Shown here piece by piece: positions 54,074 to 63,867 of a DNA stretch of 64,000 nt. Both the position numbers and the translations under genes were made by a program. The notes below the pieces were generated by a model. It was not told where the DNA came from, did no database searches, and saw only the letters and a program-made list of their open reading frames with translations. Origin of the DNA: Candidatus Poribacteria bacterium. GTDB lineage: Bacteria > Poribacteria > WGA-4E > WGA-3G. The number at the start of each line of letters is the position of its first letter. Position 1 is the first letter of the stretch. Location: the NCBI GenBank assembly GCA_958295945.1, contig OY282386.1, forward strand, positions 1,429,371-1,493,370, read 5' to 3'.

Positions 54074-54792
54074 TGCTCCTTAAATAATTTTAAGTTGGAT
54101 AGACTTCAATGAACTCAATCTGTAGGAGAGGACTCCAAATCCCTACGTAGTATGTGTAATGATTCGGAGATCGCGCCTACGCCTGAACCTCATCGTTCCT
54201 GATAATGGTATATTTATTATTAGACAGGACTGACGCAAATATAAAACGCTTGACAACTTTTACGTATATCTCGCTAAAGAACGCACAATGAATTGTGCTA
54301 CTACAAACACTGGAATACTTGAAAACGGGCAGAATGCGTAAGTCCTGAACTATTCAGAGAGTTGATGTGCAATGCATTGCCAACAAACCAGCATGCAGCA
54401 GCAATGTGATGTATAGAAACACAGTTATTAGTGAATCAAAAAATATGGATTTTGGACGTTGTATTTCTGATGTCTTCCCATTTTGTATGATTTTCCAATG
54501 CAATTAAGCAAATTTTGTCGTTTTTTATATAGATCCGCTCATTTTCTGAACACCGTATACATAAATTGGCGGATTCACGCATAAAATGTAAGTGCAAGAT
54601 TTGTGCCAGACAATCTACCGAATATCTGGCTTGTAAATGGCGATTTCAACAGAAGCAATGTGAAAAACAGCATAGGTTTTGTAAAAATCAGCACAAGTTT
54701 TGTAAGGACAATTGAACTAATGATATAAGTAGGTACATTTAAAATTAGTGTATTCGCGAAAATCCTTCATAGTTAACACAGGAGACAAGGTA
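54074..54792. other. 719-base intergenic region
   Basis: No long gene is seen. It holds a GACAGGACTGACGCA sequence (54225) also found in a close form near 50997, and a short Cys-rich reading frame (54566-54715). No clear promoter for the sigma-54 activator could be picked. Confidence 0.4.
54566..54715 (+). CDS. Short Cys-rich reading frame, coding status unknown
   Basis: From TTG 54566 the frame encodes 49 residues with seven Cys in a CxCxxC-like layout (KCKCKICARQS, then LACKWRFQQKQC, RFCKN and KFCKD). This could be a small zinc-binding peptide, but no ribosome site is seen and part of the pattern comes from a repeated GTTTTGTAA. It lies 77 bases before the sigma-54 activator. Confidence 0.2.
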   Translation: MADSRIKCKCKICARQSTEYLACKWRFQQKQCEKQHRFCKNQHKFCKDN

Positions 54793-56931
54793 ATGAAAAA
54801 GGTATTAATAATTGATGAGAATCAAAGTTCTCTTGAATTGGAAAGTTTCCTTAGAACTAAGGGCTATTCCCCTATCATTGTTGATACCGTTGATAAAGGC
54901 TTGGGAAATATTAGCGAATCTGAGGATCTGAAAGTTGTCTTGCTCAATGTCCAATTGTCTGGAATAAGTGGTTTGGATGCGCTGCAAAGAATAAAGCGTG
55001 AACACCAAGAAGTAATTGTGATTGTGATCAGAGCAGGAGTAAAAGCAGCGAGAAAAGCAATGCGATTGGGTGCATTAATTGTGATTGTGATCAGAGCAGG
55101 AGTAAAAGCAGCGAGAAAAGCAATGCGATTGGGTGCATTAGATGTTCTACCAAAGCCAATTGATATGATACATGTCCATGAAGTACTTAGACGGGCATTT
55201 CTACGATTATCTGTCCGAAGCGAAATTTCACCTCCTCCTGAAGTAGGCATATCTGAAAATGAGTATTCTCTGGTTGGTGATAGTAGACTTATGTTTGAAT
55301 TAAATAAAACAATTGGACGTGTAGCCGAGAATAAAGTTTCTGTACTTCTTGAGGGTGAAACAGGAACTGGTAAAGGATTGGTTGCGCGTTTAATCCATGC
55401 AGAGAGTGACCGTGCAGACTCACAGTTTATCACTGTTGATTGTGGTGCAGTCCCTGATGAACTGCGTGAAGGGGAACTGCTTGGTTATGAAGGCGGAGCC
55501 TTCACTGGTGCAAAAGCGGAAGGGAAAATAGGTCTGTTTGAGTTGGCTGATGGAGGAACACTTTTTCTGGATGAAGTTGGCAATATGACCTCAGCACTAC
55601 AAGAGACGCTCCTTAATGTGTTACAAACAGGTCAAGTTTTGCGTGTAGGTGGAAACGAACATAAATGTGTGGATGTGCGTGTCGTAAGTGCTACTAATCA
55701 GAAATTGTGGGATATGGTTGCACAAGGGGAATTCCGTGAGGATTTGTTCTTCCGACTTTGTGGTTATAAAATTTCTTTGCCTCCATTGCGAGAACGAATA
55801 GAGGATATACCCTTACTTACTGCTTACCTGCTGCAGCGGATTGAGAAAGAAAATGGTAAGTCCATACACGGTATCTCTGAAAAAGTAATGGATCTGTTTA
55901 ATGGATATAATTGGCCAGGTAACGTACGAGAATTAGAAAATTGTCTCAAAAACGCTATACTCAATTCTCAAGGGGAGGTGCTTTTACCAAACGACCTACC
56001 GCAATCCATCCGATTGTATAGAGGTGATGAGTTGCATGATCAGGAAGAGCGTTCATCGGAAGTTCCAGAAAAACCAATATATCAAAACCTGCTTGATTTG
56101 CCAGTCGTGGTGTTTTGCCAACTTATATCAGATGGAAAGGCAGGTGTTACTGAAAGCCAAATCGTTGAGTGGTGGGTAGAGTTTTCTAATGTAGGACGTA
56201 GCTATGCCAATAAAGCCAAACGTAAAATAGATAATTGGTGGATTGAATGGCATACACGTTGGTTAACTTTTCCTGACCTATCAAAACGCATTAAGGAGGT
56301 GATTGACGACACCGTTGCTCAATTATCAAATCTTCAACATAGAATTGGTTCAGAACTGATAGAGGAAGTCGAACCTATCAGTATAATAGGGAAAACCCTC
56401 AAGGGGAGTCTTACAGCAGTTCTGCATGAGATCGTAAAAGGGAATGGTGAGGATAAAGAAAAAGCCTCAAGAGAATTAGATATTTCTCTTGAGCAGCTTG
56501 ATAGGTGGTTGTCGTATCGAACAGAAGATGACAACAAGAATTCTCTTAGGACAAATATTGAGCCTTCGCGTAAACTTGAAAGGTTTCCCTATGAGGAGAT
56601 CAGAAGACTTCTTTCTGAACCAATCACCTTCTTCATTTTGGAAACTTTCTCAGGTATAGAATGGCGTGACAAAAGTCTGAACGATCAGATTCGGACTGTT
56701 CACTTCGCTTTAAAGGTCTTATCTAAACGTTTAAGTGGAGACCATGGTTGTATCTGTTTCGGAGGTATGACTTTTTTGCAAATTGAGAGGAATATTTATC
56801 GTCGTGCACCATACATCTATACCAGTCATGCTGAAGCAGCTAAGGCATTAAATGTAGACATAAGAACTTTCAGGCAGTACTGGCCAGAAGAAAAAGTATT
56901 CCCAAGTCATCATACTCTTTTTACTGGATAG
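54793..56931 (+). CDS. Sigma-54-dependent activator with atypical receiver and long C-terminal region
   Basis: From ATG 54793 (AGGAG about 9 bases before) this encodes 712 residues. Residues 1-140 are a response-regulator receiver, but the phospho-acceptor site is Asn52 (VVLLNVQLSG) and 21 residues are exactly duplicated. The AAA+ domain (about 170-400) is intact: Walker A GETGTGKG, GAFTGAKAEG for sigma-54 contact, Walker B GGTLFLDEVG, and NWPGNVRELENCL. The final 300 residues are not a simple Fis domain; ASRELDISLEQLDRWLSY and AEAAKALNVDIRTFRQYWP may be two helix-turn-helix parts. It should activate RpoN promoters without ordinary phosphorylation. Confidence 0.85.
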   Translation: MKKVLIIDENQSSLELESFLRTKGYSPIIVDTVDKGLGNISESEDLKVVLLNVQLSGISGLDALQRIKREHQEVIVIVIRAGVKAARKAMRLGALIVIVIRAGVKAARKAMRLGALDVLPKPIDMIHVHEVLRRAFLRLSVRSEISPPPEVGISENEYSLVGDSRLMFELNKTIGRVAENKVSVLLEGETGTGKGLVARLIHAESDRADSQFITVDCGAVPDELREGELLGYEGGAFTGAKAEGKIGLFELADGGTLFLDEVGNMTSALQETLLNVLQTGQVLRVGGNEHKCVDVRVVSATNQKLWDMVAQGEFREDLFFRLCGYKISLPPLRERIEDIPLLTAYLLQRIEKENGKSIHGISEKVMDLFNGYNWPGNVRELENCLKNAILNSQGEVLLPNDLPQSIRLYRGDELHDQEERSSEVPEKPIYQNLLDLPVVVFCQLISDGKAGVTESQIVEWWVEFSNVGRSYANKAKRKIDNWWIEWHTRWLTFPDLSKRIKEVIDDTVAQLSNLQHRIGSELIEEVEPISIIGKTLKGSLTAVLHEIVKGNGEDKEKASRELDISLEQLDRWLSYRTEDDNKNSLRTNIEPSRKLERFPYEEIRRLLSEPITFFILETFSGIEWRDKSLNDQIRTVHFALKVLSKRLSGDHGCICFGGMTFLQIERNIYRRAPYIYTSHAEAAKALNVDIRTFRQYWPEEKVFPSHHTLFTG
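55015..55140 (+). repeat. Perfect 63-bp tandem duplication inside the receiver domain
   Basis: 55015-55077 and 55078-55140 are identical. Each encodes IVIVIRAGVKAARKAMRLGA plus Leu, the region around beta-4 and alpha-4 of a receiver. The duplication keeps the frame. Confidence 0.92.
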
Positions 56932-57052
56932 AATCTGTTGCAGTCGCGTAGTATGTATTCCTCTTCGTTGTTAGTCCTCACACGCTTACAAAATGGCAAC
57001 CGTTTGTAGGTAATTACTGAAGTAATTTCACTGTGATTATATTTACTATATC

Positions 57053-60000
57053 TCATCGCGTTGACGCGTGTAGTGGATTTTCTATTATTCTTCGTAGAAT
57101 GACTCCCCATTGACCTACAACCCAAAGAGAATTACCTTCTATTGTACGAGTGATGACATAGAGATCGTTATCTATATCGGTATGTTCTTGCTGCCAAGTT
57201 TCGCCACCATCGGTTGAACGTATAATCGTTCCTCCATCACCACAAGCGTATATTACCTTTTCTGATAGTGCGATTATACTATTCAACGTATTTGTATTGC
57301 CAGACATTTTGGGTTGCCATGTAAATCCACCATCCACTGTTTTGAGGACAATGCCTCCTTCACCAACTGCCCATCCCTTCCGCTTTGTAATAAATGATAC
57401 AGAAGTCAGGTCATATATTGTGTTGGATTCGTGCATTCGCCAGTATTCTCCGCCGTTGATAGTCCTTTGGATTACACCACTTTGGCCGACTGCCCAACCG
57501 AGTGGAGCAAATTCCATGTCAACACTTGTGAGGGTGTCGTTGGCAGTTGTGCGTTGCAATGACCAAGTAGGACCTCCATCTTTGTTATGTATGATGTCTC
57601 CATACCGACCAACACCCCATCCTTCTGAGAACTTACCAAAATCAACATCGTTTATTGAGTATCGACCCGGTGGATCACCTTCAATAAATGGAGGTCTTTC
57701 AGGTGTGTCCCCAGCTGTCCAAGTCTTTCCGTCTGTGGTGTAAAGGACTGTTCCATCACTACGCATTGTCCATCCCCACTTCGGATCAAGACTTGCGAAG
57801 TGAATCCCTATAAGCCGTTGGTTAGTTCTGATAGCAAGTTTTTCCCATGTTTGTCCACCATCTTGTGTTTCTAACAAAGTGCCATCACTACTTGCAATCC
57901 AACCGGTCATGTCGTTGTAAAATAAAACTTCTCTGAAGTTATTACGTTGCTGTTCACCGAGTTGACGTTCCCAAGTTTTTCCGCTATCTGCTGTGTGATA
58001 AATGCTCCCCGCACTTCCAACTGCCCATGCATTTTTGTCATCAAGAAAATAAACTTGTGCAATTCCACTTCCACCACGTCTGAACCTTCTTCTCGGTTCA
58101 GGTTGCGGTGTAGGCTGCTGTGCTGGTTCGGTATTCGTCTGTTCAGGATTGGAAGGTACTGTGCCTTCAGGTGCAAGGTTTCCTGGTCGTTGCCGTTGCT
58201 GGCTTAATTGTCTTTGTAGTGAATCAAACGGGTTGAATTCTTCTGTTGCAGCTGTTTCTTGATCTTTGCTTTCTTCATCGGTGTCTGATTGTTCTGGAGT
58301 TTCACGAGGCGGTGGACGCATTGTTATCATCTGATTCCCTGTTGAGACCGGAATTTGTTGCCAATTCAATCCCTGATCTTCGGTGATATACGCGCCTCCA
58401 CCACCAATTCCCCATGCACTTGTATGTGAACGGAATGTAATACGACGCAATCCACCTGGACTCTGTGTGGTAATTTGCAGTTTCCAAGTCTCGCCACCAT
58501 CATTTGAGAGCAAAGAGTTACCATTGCCCAGAACGACCCAACCATTATTTGCATCTGCAAAATGGACCGCAATACCTGACTGGTTGGTTTTTGACTGGAT
58601 TTTCCAATATTTGCCACCATCTACTGTCTGTAGAACAAATCCACCATCACGTCGTTGTGGTGCTATCGCCCATCCTTCCAACGCATTGATGAAGTGAAGG
58701 TCTGTGATGTTTGCGTTTGTCGTACCTGTCTTCTGGACTTGCCACGTTTTTCCACCGTCTGTTGTATGTAAGACTTGTCCTATTGACGCACCAAGCCAAC
58801 CAACATCTTTATTGATGAATTTCATCATGCTGATACGAGGCAAGTTCTGTTGTGTTGTCTTAACCATCGGTTTCCATGTTTCTCCACCGTTATCTGTCTG
58901 GAGTATCATATTTGATGCAAGAATACGTCCATTTTGATGGTCAGTAAATTCAACATCTCGTAAATTCACACTTACTCCACTATGTTGTGGTAACCAGGTT
59001 TTACCACCATCTATCGTGTGTGCGATAGCACCTGTAGAACCTACTGCCCATCCAGTATTTGCGTCTACAAAATGAGTATCCGAGAAATCTGTCCGCCAAG
59101 TTGCTTGACGAATTATATCCCAATGATAGACTACTGGAACAATAGGTTTCTCCTCTTCCGCAACGACGACCTCTGGTTCTGTCGCCGTAGGTGGTAGTTT
59201 CGCAGGTATTTTCATATTGTCAACGGAGTAACGCATTGCGATTCCACCTTTACCAACAGCAACCACACCATCAGGAGAAAGAGCCAATCCATAAAGGTCA
59301 TTTTCTGTACCACTATCTTGAAGTTCCCATTTTTTCCCACCATTCATAGTGGTGAGCATAATTCCGTTGTCACCGACGATTAATCCGTGTTGTGCATCTG
59401 CAAAATAGAGTTTGTTCAAATTCTCTTGTGTGCCGCTATGTTGAATATTCCAATCCTTACCACCATTTTTCGTATGTAAAATCTCACCGAATTGTCCAAC
59501 AATCCAACCTGTATTTTCATCAATAAAATAGACACCATAGAGTTCATTGAATGTATCAGTAGATTGTTGTTGCCATGACAAACCGCCATCTCTTGTTGCA
59601 ATGCATACACCCGGCCAACCGATTGCCCATCCAGTTTTCTCATCAAGGAAGAAGACTCCCTTTAGCATGACTGAGAGAAAATCACCAACAGGTATTTGCG
59701 GTAACCAGATGTTTCCTCCATCAATAGTATGAATGATGGTTCCCATATCTCCGACAATCCAACCGACATTCTCGCTGATGAAATGGACTGCGCGTAAAGC
59801 AAAAGGTGCCGGTGCGCGTTGTGGTTCCCAATTGGCACCACCGTCATTGGTATGAATTATGAGTCCTCTTTCTCCTACTGCCCAACCATGTTTGTCAGTT
59901 GCAAAATAGATATTCCAGATTCCATCCCATATTTCGTTGTCCAATTCCTTCCAAGTTTGTCCACCATCGTTTGTGATTGCCATTGTGCCGCGTTCACCGA

Positions 60001-61093
60001 TAGCAATTGCCCGATTTGCATCTGTAAACTGAACGTTTTGCAGGTCATTTGCTGTGGTTCCACTGATCATTTCCCAAGTCTTACCTGAATCTTCTGAGTG
60101 CATGATAGTCCCTGACCAGCCGACAGCCCATGCTTCATTTCTTGAAGTGAACTGCACGCCAGTAAGATTATTCTCAATTCCGCTCTCCATTAATTGCCAG
60201 TTGTCTCCACCATCCTCTGTGCGTGTGATGAAACCTATATCAGCAACTGCGATACCGTAGTTTTTGTCTACAAAATGGATACTGTTAATAGTTTCTCTGA
60301 CGTGCCCATTAATCAGTGGTATACGACTATCTTGTTTCTCCCAACTGACCCCACCTGATGTTGTATGGAAAATGGAACCGTCACTCCCAGCAATCCAACC
60401 TTCATTATTACTTATGAAGAATACTTTTTTATTATCATTTATCAGTCTGTCGCGTTCACCTTCAAAGCGATTGCTCTGTTCATTCCAAGATTTTCCACCA
60501 GTTTTTGTATGGAAAATTCTATCATACGTTCCCACGACCCAACCTCTATCATTGTCCACGAACCAGACACCGTTCAGAGGAAATTCACTGACAGACTCGA
60601 GTCTACCCCAAGATTTTCCAGCGTTGTAGGTGTATAACACATCAGAATCCTCACCAACAATCCAACCTTCCTTACCGTTAGCAAAGAATACATCGCGAAG
60701 CATAGCAGAAGATCCACTCTTTTGTAGACTCCAGAATCTTCCCCCATCATCGGTAGTAGCAATCAATCCATCTGTTCCTACCGCCCACCCATCTTTTTCA
60801 TTAGCAAAATAGACCGCTTTAAAATCACCAGTTGTATCTACTTCTTGCTTTTCCCATGTCTTTCCACCATCAGCTGTATGAACTATTGTTCCTCCAAGAC
60901 CAACGATCCAACCTTTATTAGCGTTCACAAAGTGAAGATCCGTGAAGTTTGTTTCCCAATCTGCTTTACGCGTCGCTTCCATCTTAACACAACCATTAAT
61001 AAGAAGCATTACACCGAAAAAAAATACATAAGGAAATAAAGCAGTTCGTTTCATCCTGTTTCTATATGAGTCTTTGTCATACTTGAATTGCAT
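57053..61093 (-). CDS. Giant YCF48-repeat (photosystem II assembly factor-like) lipoprotein
   Basis: From ATG 61093 (GGAGGAG 6 bases before) this encodes 1346 residues. A signal region ends in the lipobox LLINGC. The rest is a series of YCF48/BNR-like units, each with a GWAVG or GWIVG strand and a HTxDGGKTW turn, at least twenty, enough for three or more propellers. A disordered, Gln/Pro/Glu-rich linker (about 930-1000) separates the last part. These domains usually bind partners in envelope assembly; the name does not imply photosynthesis. It is last in a minus-strand run after a polytopic membrane protein. Confidence 0.85.
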   Translation of the reverse strand: MQFKYDKDSYRNRMKRTALFPYVFFFGVMLLINGCVKMEATRKADWETNFTDLHFVNANKGWIVGLGGTIVHTADGGKTWEKQEVDTTGDFKAVYFANEKDGWAVGTDGLIATTDDGGRFWSLQKSGSSAMLRDVFFANGKEGWIVGEDSDVLYTYNAGKSWGRLESVSEFPLNGVWFVDNDRGWVVGTYDRIFHTKTGGKSWNEQSNRFEGERDRLINDNKKVFFISNNEGWIAGSDGSIFHTTSGGVSWEKQDSRIPLINGHVRETINSIHFVDKNYGIAVADIGFITRTEDGGDNWQLMESGIENNLTGVQFTSRNEAWAVGWSGTIMHSEDSGKTWEMISGTTANDLQNVQFTDANRAIAIGERGTMAITNDGGQTWKELDNEIWDGIWNIYFATDKHGWAVGERGLIIHTNDGGANWEPQRAPAPFALRAVHFISENVGWIVGDMGTIIHTIDGGNIWLPQIPVGDFLSVMLKGVFFLDEKTGWAIGWPGVCIATRDGGLSWQQQSTDTFNELYGVYFIDENTGWIVGQFGEILHTKNGGKDWNIQHSGTQENLNKLYFADAQHGLIVGDNGIMLTTMNGGKKWELQDSGTENDLYGLALSPDGVVAVGKGGIAMRYSVDNMKIPAKLPPTATEPEVVVAEEEKPIVPVVYHWDIIRQATWRTDFSDTHFVDANTGWAVGSTGAIAHTIDGGKTWLPQHSGVSVNLRDVEFTDHQNGRILASNMILQTDNGGETWKPMVKTTQQNLPRISMMKFINKDVGWLGASIGQVLHTTDGGKTWQVQKTGTTNANITDLHFINALEGWAIAPQRRDGGFVLQTVDGGKYWKIQSKTNQSGIAVHFADANNGWVVLGNGNSLLSNDGGETWKLQITTQSPGGLRRITFRSHTSAWGIGGGGAYITEDQGLNWQQIPVSTGNQMITMRPPPRETPEQSDTDEESKDQETAATEEFNPFDSLQRQLSQQRQRPGNLAPEGTVPSNPEQTNTEPAQQPTPQPEPRRRFRRGGSGIAQVYFLDDKNAWAVGSAGSIYHTADSGKTWERQLGEQQRNNFREVLFYNDMTGWIASSDGTLLETQDGGQTWEKLAIRTNQRLIGIHFASLDPKWGWTMRSDGTVLYTTDGKTWTAGDTPERPPFIEGDPPGRYSINDVDFGKFSEGWGVGRYGDIIHNKDGGPTWSLQRTTANDTLTSVDMEFAPLGWAVGQSGVIQRTINGGEYWRMHESNTIYDLTSVSFITKRKGWAVGEGGIVLKTVDGGFTWQPKMSGNTNTLNSIIALSEKVIYACGDGGTIIRSTDGGETWQQEHTDIDNDLYVITRTIEGNSLWVVGQWGVILRRIIENPLHASTR

Positions 61094-61111
61094 TCTTTTC
61101 TCCTCCAAATA

Positions 61112-62014
61112 TTAATAGTATGTATCTTCACCGAATAGTCCAGAACGAACAACTGCTATTGCGACTGCTATACCAATACACAGTACTGCGAGTCCAATTT
61201 GTATTAATACCGGTTTTTTACTCATTAATCCACTAAATATATTTAATTTCCCCATCAGCGTAAAAGATGGTGAAATTGCCAACAGTAGGACACAAATGAA
61301 TGGCGTTTCACCGTAAAAATAACCGTTCATCCAGATTGCAACGAATAAGAAAACAAGCAGCGGAGATAGACTCTGTGGGAATTCCAAGAGATTTATTTCG
61401 CTATCTATTTGCATCCTATGTTGTATGGTAAGAGTAATGATCCATACTGCTGCGAGAATTGCTGCCAAAATTCCTGCATGTTGTGCCAACCTAAGACTTC
61501 CTGTTAACGCTAATACCAATGCAGTCCCACCAGACAGCACAAAATATATTAACGGAACAGATCTAATTGATGGACTTTCCGAAAAACTCTGTTTCACAAT
61601 ATTCCAAAAAACAAATATCCCCACAGACAAGCATGTCCACCAGACTATTTCTTGAAAAGTACCCCATGTATGTTTGAAAAGTGCGTCTAATAAAATCCGT
61701 GGTATTACAATAGAATAGATAACCTGTGAAATTGTTCGTCGTAATCCTTCAGAATCCCAATAAGTACTACTGAAAAGTGCAAATAAAGTGAGATAGAATA
61801 ACCAATGTATACCTTCTCTTGGAAGAATTGTAATTGTTCGCTCTATGCTGATGTAACCAATAATGTATCCTATTGCAATTGAAACAGCAGTTAACCATAA
61901 AAGGTTATCTTTGTTTTCTATACGCGTTCTTATGAATACGGCTGCAATGTATATTCCACCACAAGCGATAGCAGGTATTATCAGCCTGAATAACAACTGA
62001 TTAAAGGTTGGCAC
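61112..62014 (-). CDS. Polytopic membrane protein of unknown function
   Basis: This 300-residue protein has about ten hydrophobic segments, including LIIPAIACGGIYIAAVFI and VLIQIGLAVLCIGIAVAIAV, and almost no soluble domain. I do not recognise the family. It starts at GTG 62014 with GAGGA about 9 bases before. The YCF48 gene starts 18 bases after its stop and YceI lies 46 bases before, so the three are probably one operon. Confidence 0.7.
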   Translation of the reverse strand: MPTFNQLLFRLIIPAIACGGIYIAAVFIRTRIENKDNLLWLTAVSIAIGYIIGYISIERTITILPREGIHWLFYLTLFALFSSTYWDSEGLRRTISQVIYSIVIPRILLDALFKHTWGTFQEIVWWTCLSVGIFVFWNIVKQSFSESPSIRSVPLIYFVLSGGTALVLALTGSLRLAQHAGILAAILAAVWIITLTIQHRMQIDSEINLLEFPQSLSPLLVFLFVAIWMNGYFYGETPFICVLLLAISPSFTLMGKLNIFSGLMSKKPVLIQIGLAVLCIGIAVAIAVVRSGLFGEDTYY

Positions 62015-62060
62015 GCATATTGTTCCTCAATAACGAAATCGCAACACAGATTTTGAAAGA

Positions 62061-62678
62061 CTATTCATGTGCTGCTTCAACGCTGATAATTATTTGGATG
62101 TCATCATTGACACCTTCCATCCCAAAATTAAATCCGTATTCGCTCCGTTTTATGTCAAAGATTGTATGAAAACCGATTACTTCACCAGCTTGTGGCACAG
62201 TTTTCTTACCAGTAATTTCAACATCAATTGTTATTGATTTCTTCACACCGTGCAGATTGAGTTCTCCTGTAACTTCAATCATATTTTCTTCTTCAGCCTT
62301 TCCCCTGACATTTGTACTTTTGAAAGTAATAACCGGGAACTGTTTTACACTAAAGAAATCTGAACTTCTTAGATGTTGGTCGCGTTTTGCGTTAGCAGTA
62401 TCAACACTTGCACTTTTCACTTCAAATTCAACTTTACTCTTGGATACATCAGTATCATCCAATACGATATTACCTGCGAATTCGTTGAATCTGCCGTAAT
62501 TGTAAGCAACTCCCATGTGTTTCGCGCGGAATAGTACGGATGAATGGACAGCATCAATATTATATGTTTTCTCAGTGTTTTGGGATTCAGTCTGTTGATT
62601 AAAAGATAGGATGAGTATTCCTAATACCAAGATTCCAATAAATGAAACATGCCAGTATCGTTTAAACCTGATAATCAT
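62061..62678 (-). CDS. yceI: YceI-family periplasmic lipid-binding-like protein
   Basis: This 205-residue protein has a signal-anchor (VSFIGILVLGILILSF) and the YceI lipocalin-like barrel: YNIDAVHSSVLFRAKHMGVA, GRFNEFAGNIVLDD, AKRDQHLRSSDFFSV, FPVITFKSTNV and a final FNFGMEGVNDDIQIIISVEA. YceI-like proteins bind isoprenoid chains in the periplasm. GGAGG lies about 11 bases before the ATG. It is first in the run with the membrane protein and the YCF48 protein. Confidence 0.9.
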   Translation of the reverse strand: MIIRFKRYWHVSFIGILVLGILILSFNQQTESQNTEKTYNIDAVHSSVLFRAKHMGVAYNYGRFNEFAGNIVLDDTDVSKSKVEFEVKSASVDTANAKRDQHLRSSDFFSVKQFPVITFKSTNVRGKAEEENMIEVTGELNLHGVKKSITIDVEITGKKTVPQAGEVIGFHTIFDIKRSEYGFNFGMEGVNDDIQIIISVEAAHE

Positions 62679-62828
62679 AAGATTTGTTCCTCCAAATTCT
62701 CTTATTGATAATAAAGCAATTATGATTCCAGTATAACTGATATTTCGAAAGAAGTCAACGAAAAAGACATTTCAGGTCTATTCAACAAATGTCAAATGTA
62801 CATTCTAAATTTGTTTGATTAGGAATCA

Positions 62829-62856
62829 AAAGACAGGTATAATAACCCGTCTTTAA
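62829..62856 (-). terminator. Probable terminator after the metal-binding lipoprotein gene
   Basis: On the minus strand AAAGACGGG pairs with CCTGTCTTT, with one mismatch, around an AT-rich loop, followed by a T-rich stretch. Confidence 0.5.
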
Positions 62857-62901
62857 AGCAATATATTATGATACGAATTCCATGAAACTATATCAAACCA
62901 A

Positions 62902-63867
62902 TCACTCCCGATAAGCCAACTCTGTTTGAAGCATATTTACGATTGTCTTCATGTTGTGTCGCATCATCCCGATATAAGTGCCTTCAGGAGTGCCAGGTGT
63001 ACCCATCGCATCCGAAAACAATCCACCAGCAATATTAACATTGAAACCTCTTGCCTTCACAGCTGCTTGAACAGAAAAGATACCTCGTGGTGGTGAGGAG
63101 GTGTCGAGAAACATAGTTGGAATTCTATTTTCAATAATGTATTCTGCAAGTTCTCTTACATCAGCAATACCTACTTCATCTTCCGTATTTATACCTAATA
63201 AACCGCGAACTTCAAAGCCGTATGCTTTCCCAAGATAACCGAATGCATCGTGAGTCGTTACAAGGACACGTCGCTTAATTGGTATCTGTGCTGAAAGTCT
63301 TTGCATCTCATAGTGCAAAGAAGTTAATTGCGTCAAGTAATATTTCGCATTGGAACGATAATATTCAGCATTTTGTGGATCTCTCTTTATTAAGGTGTCT
63401 CGTATATTTTCCGTTGCCTTCATCCATAATGACACGTCATGCCATACATGTGGGTCATATCCACCTATAAACTCAGATGTTTTCCGAAGTTGTGATCGAT
63501 CTATCCCATCTGTTACAGCGATTGCTTTCGTTATATCATCCATTTTTTTAAAGACTGATCCGGTTATTCTAACTTCAAGATGCAATCCGTTATAGAAAAT
63601 AATATCTGCTTCCTTTAGTATTTTTGTATCTCTGGCAGTTGGTTTATAGAGATGTGGGTCAACACCTTCCCCGATAATACCTGTAATGTCAATCCTATCT
63701 CCCCCTACATTTTTCACAATATCAGTTATCATACCAATTGTAGCGACGACGTTCAATTTCTTATCGGATTTATGACCAACATCTACTTTATCATGGCATC
63801 CAGTTACAATAATTAGTATGAACAACATTAACAAACTTAAGTGGTTTCTTATATTACTTGATGACAA
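62902..63867 (-). CDS. TroA/ZnuA-family metal ABC transporter substrate-binding lipoprotein
   Basis: This 321-residue protein has a signal peptide with lipobox VTGC (Cys24). Metal ligands fit the TroA pattern: His72 in GVDPHLYKPTARD, His140 in GYDPHVWHD, His206 in TTHDAFGYLG and Asp286 in GLFSDAMGT. Three His and one Asp occur in zinc or manganese binders. The start is TTG 63867 with AAGGAG 8 bases upstream. The ATPase and permease are not in the window; the gene order suggests they may lie upstream, beyond the edge or elsewhere. Confidence 0.9.
   Translation of the reverse strand: MSSSNIRNHLSLLMLFILIIVTGCHDKVDVGHKSDKKLNVVATIGMITDIVKNVGGDRIDITGIIGEGVDPHLYKPTARDTKILKEADIIFYNGLHLEVRITGSVFKKMDDITKAIAVTDGIDRSQLRKTSEFIGGYDPHVWHDVSLWMKATENIRDTLIKRDPQNAEYYRSNAKYYLTQLTSLHYEMQRLSAQIPIKRRVLVTTHDAFGYLGKAYGFEVRGLLGINTEDEVGIADVRELAEYIIENRIPTMFLDTSSPPRGIFSVQAAVKARGFNVNIAGGLFSDAMGTPGTPEGTYIGMMRHNMKTIVNMLQTELAYRE

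Noticed and set aside
62008..62026. TTGGCACGCATATTGTT as a sigma-54 promoter
   Set aside because: It lies at a gene start on the opposite strand, points away from any plus-strand gene and lacks a proper TTGC -12 element.
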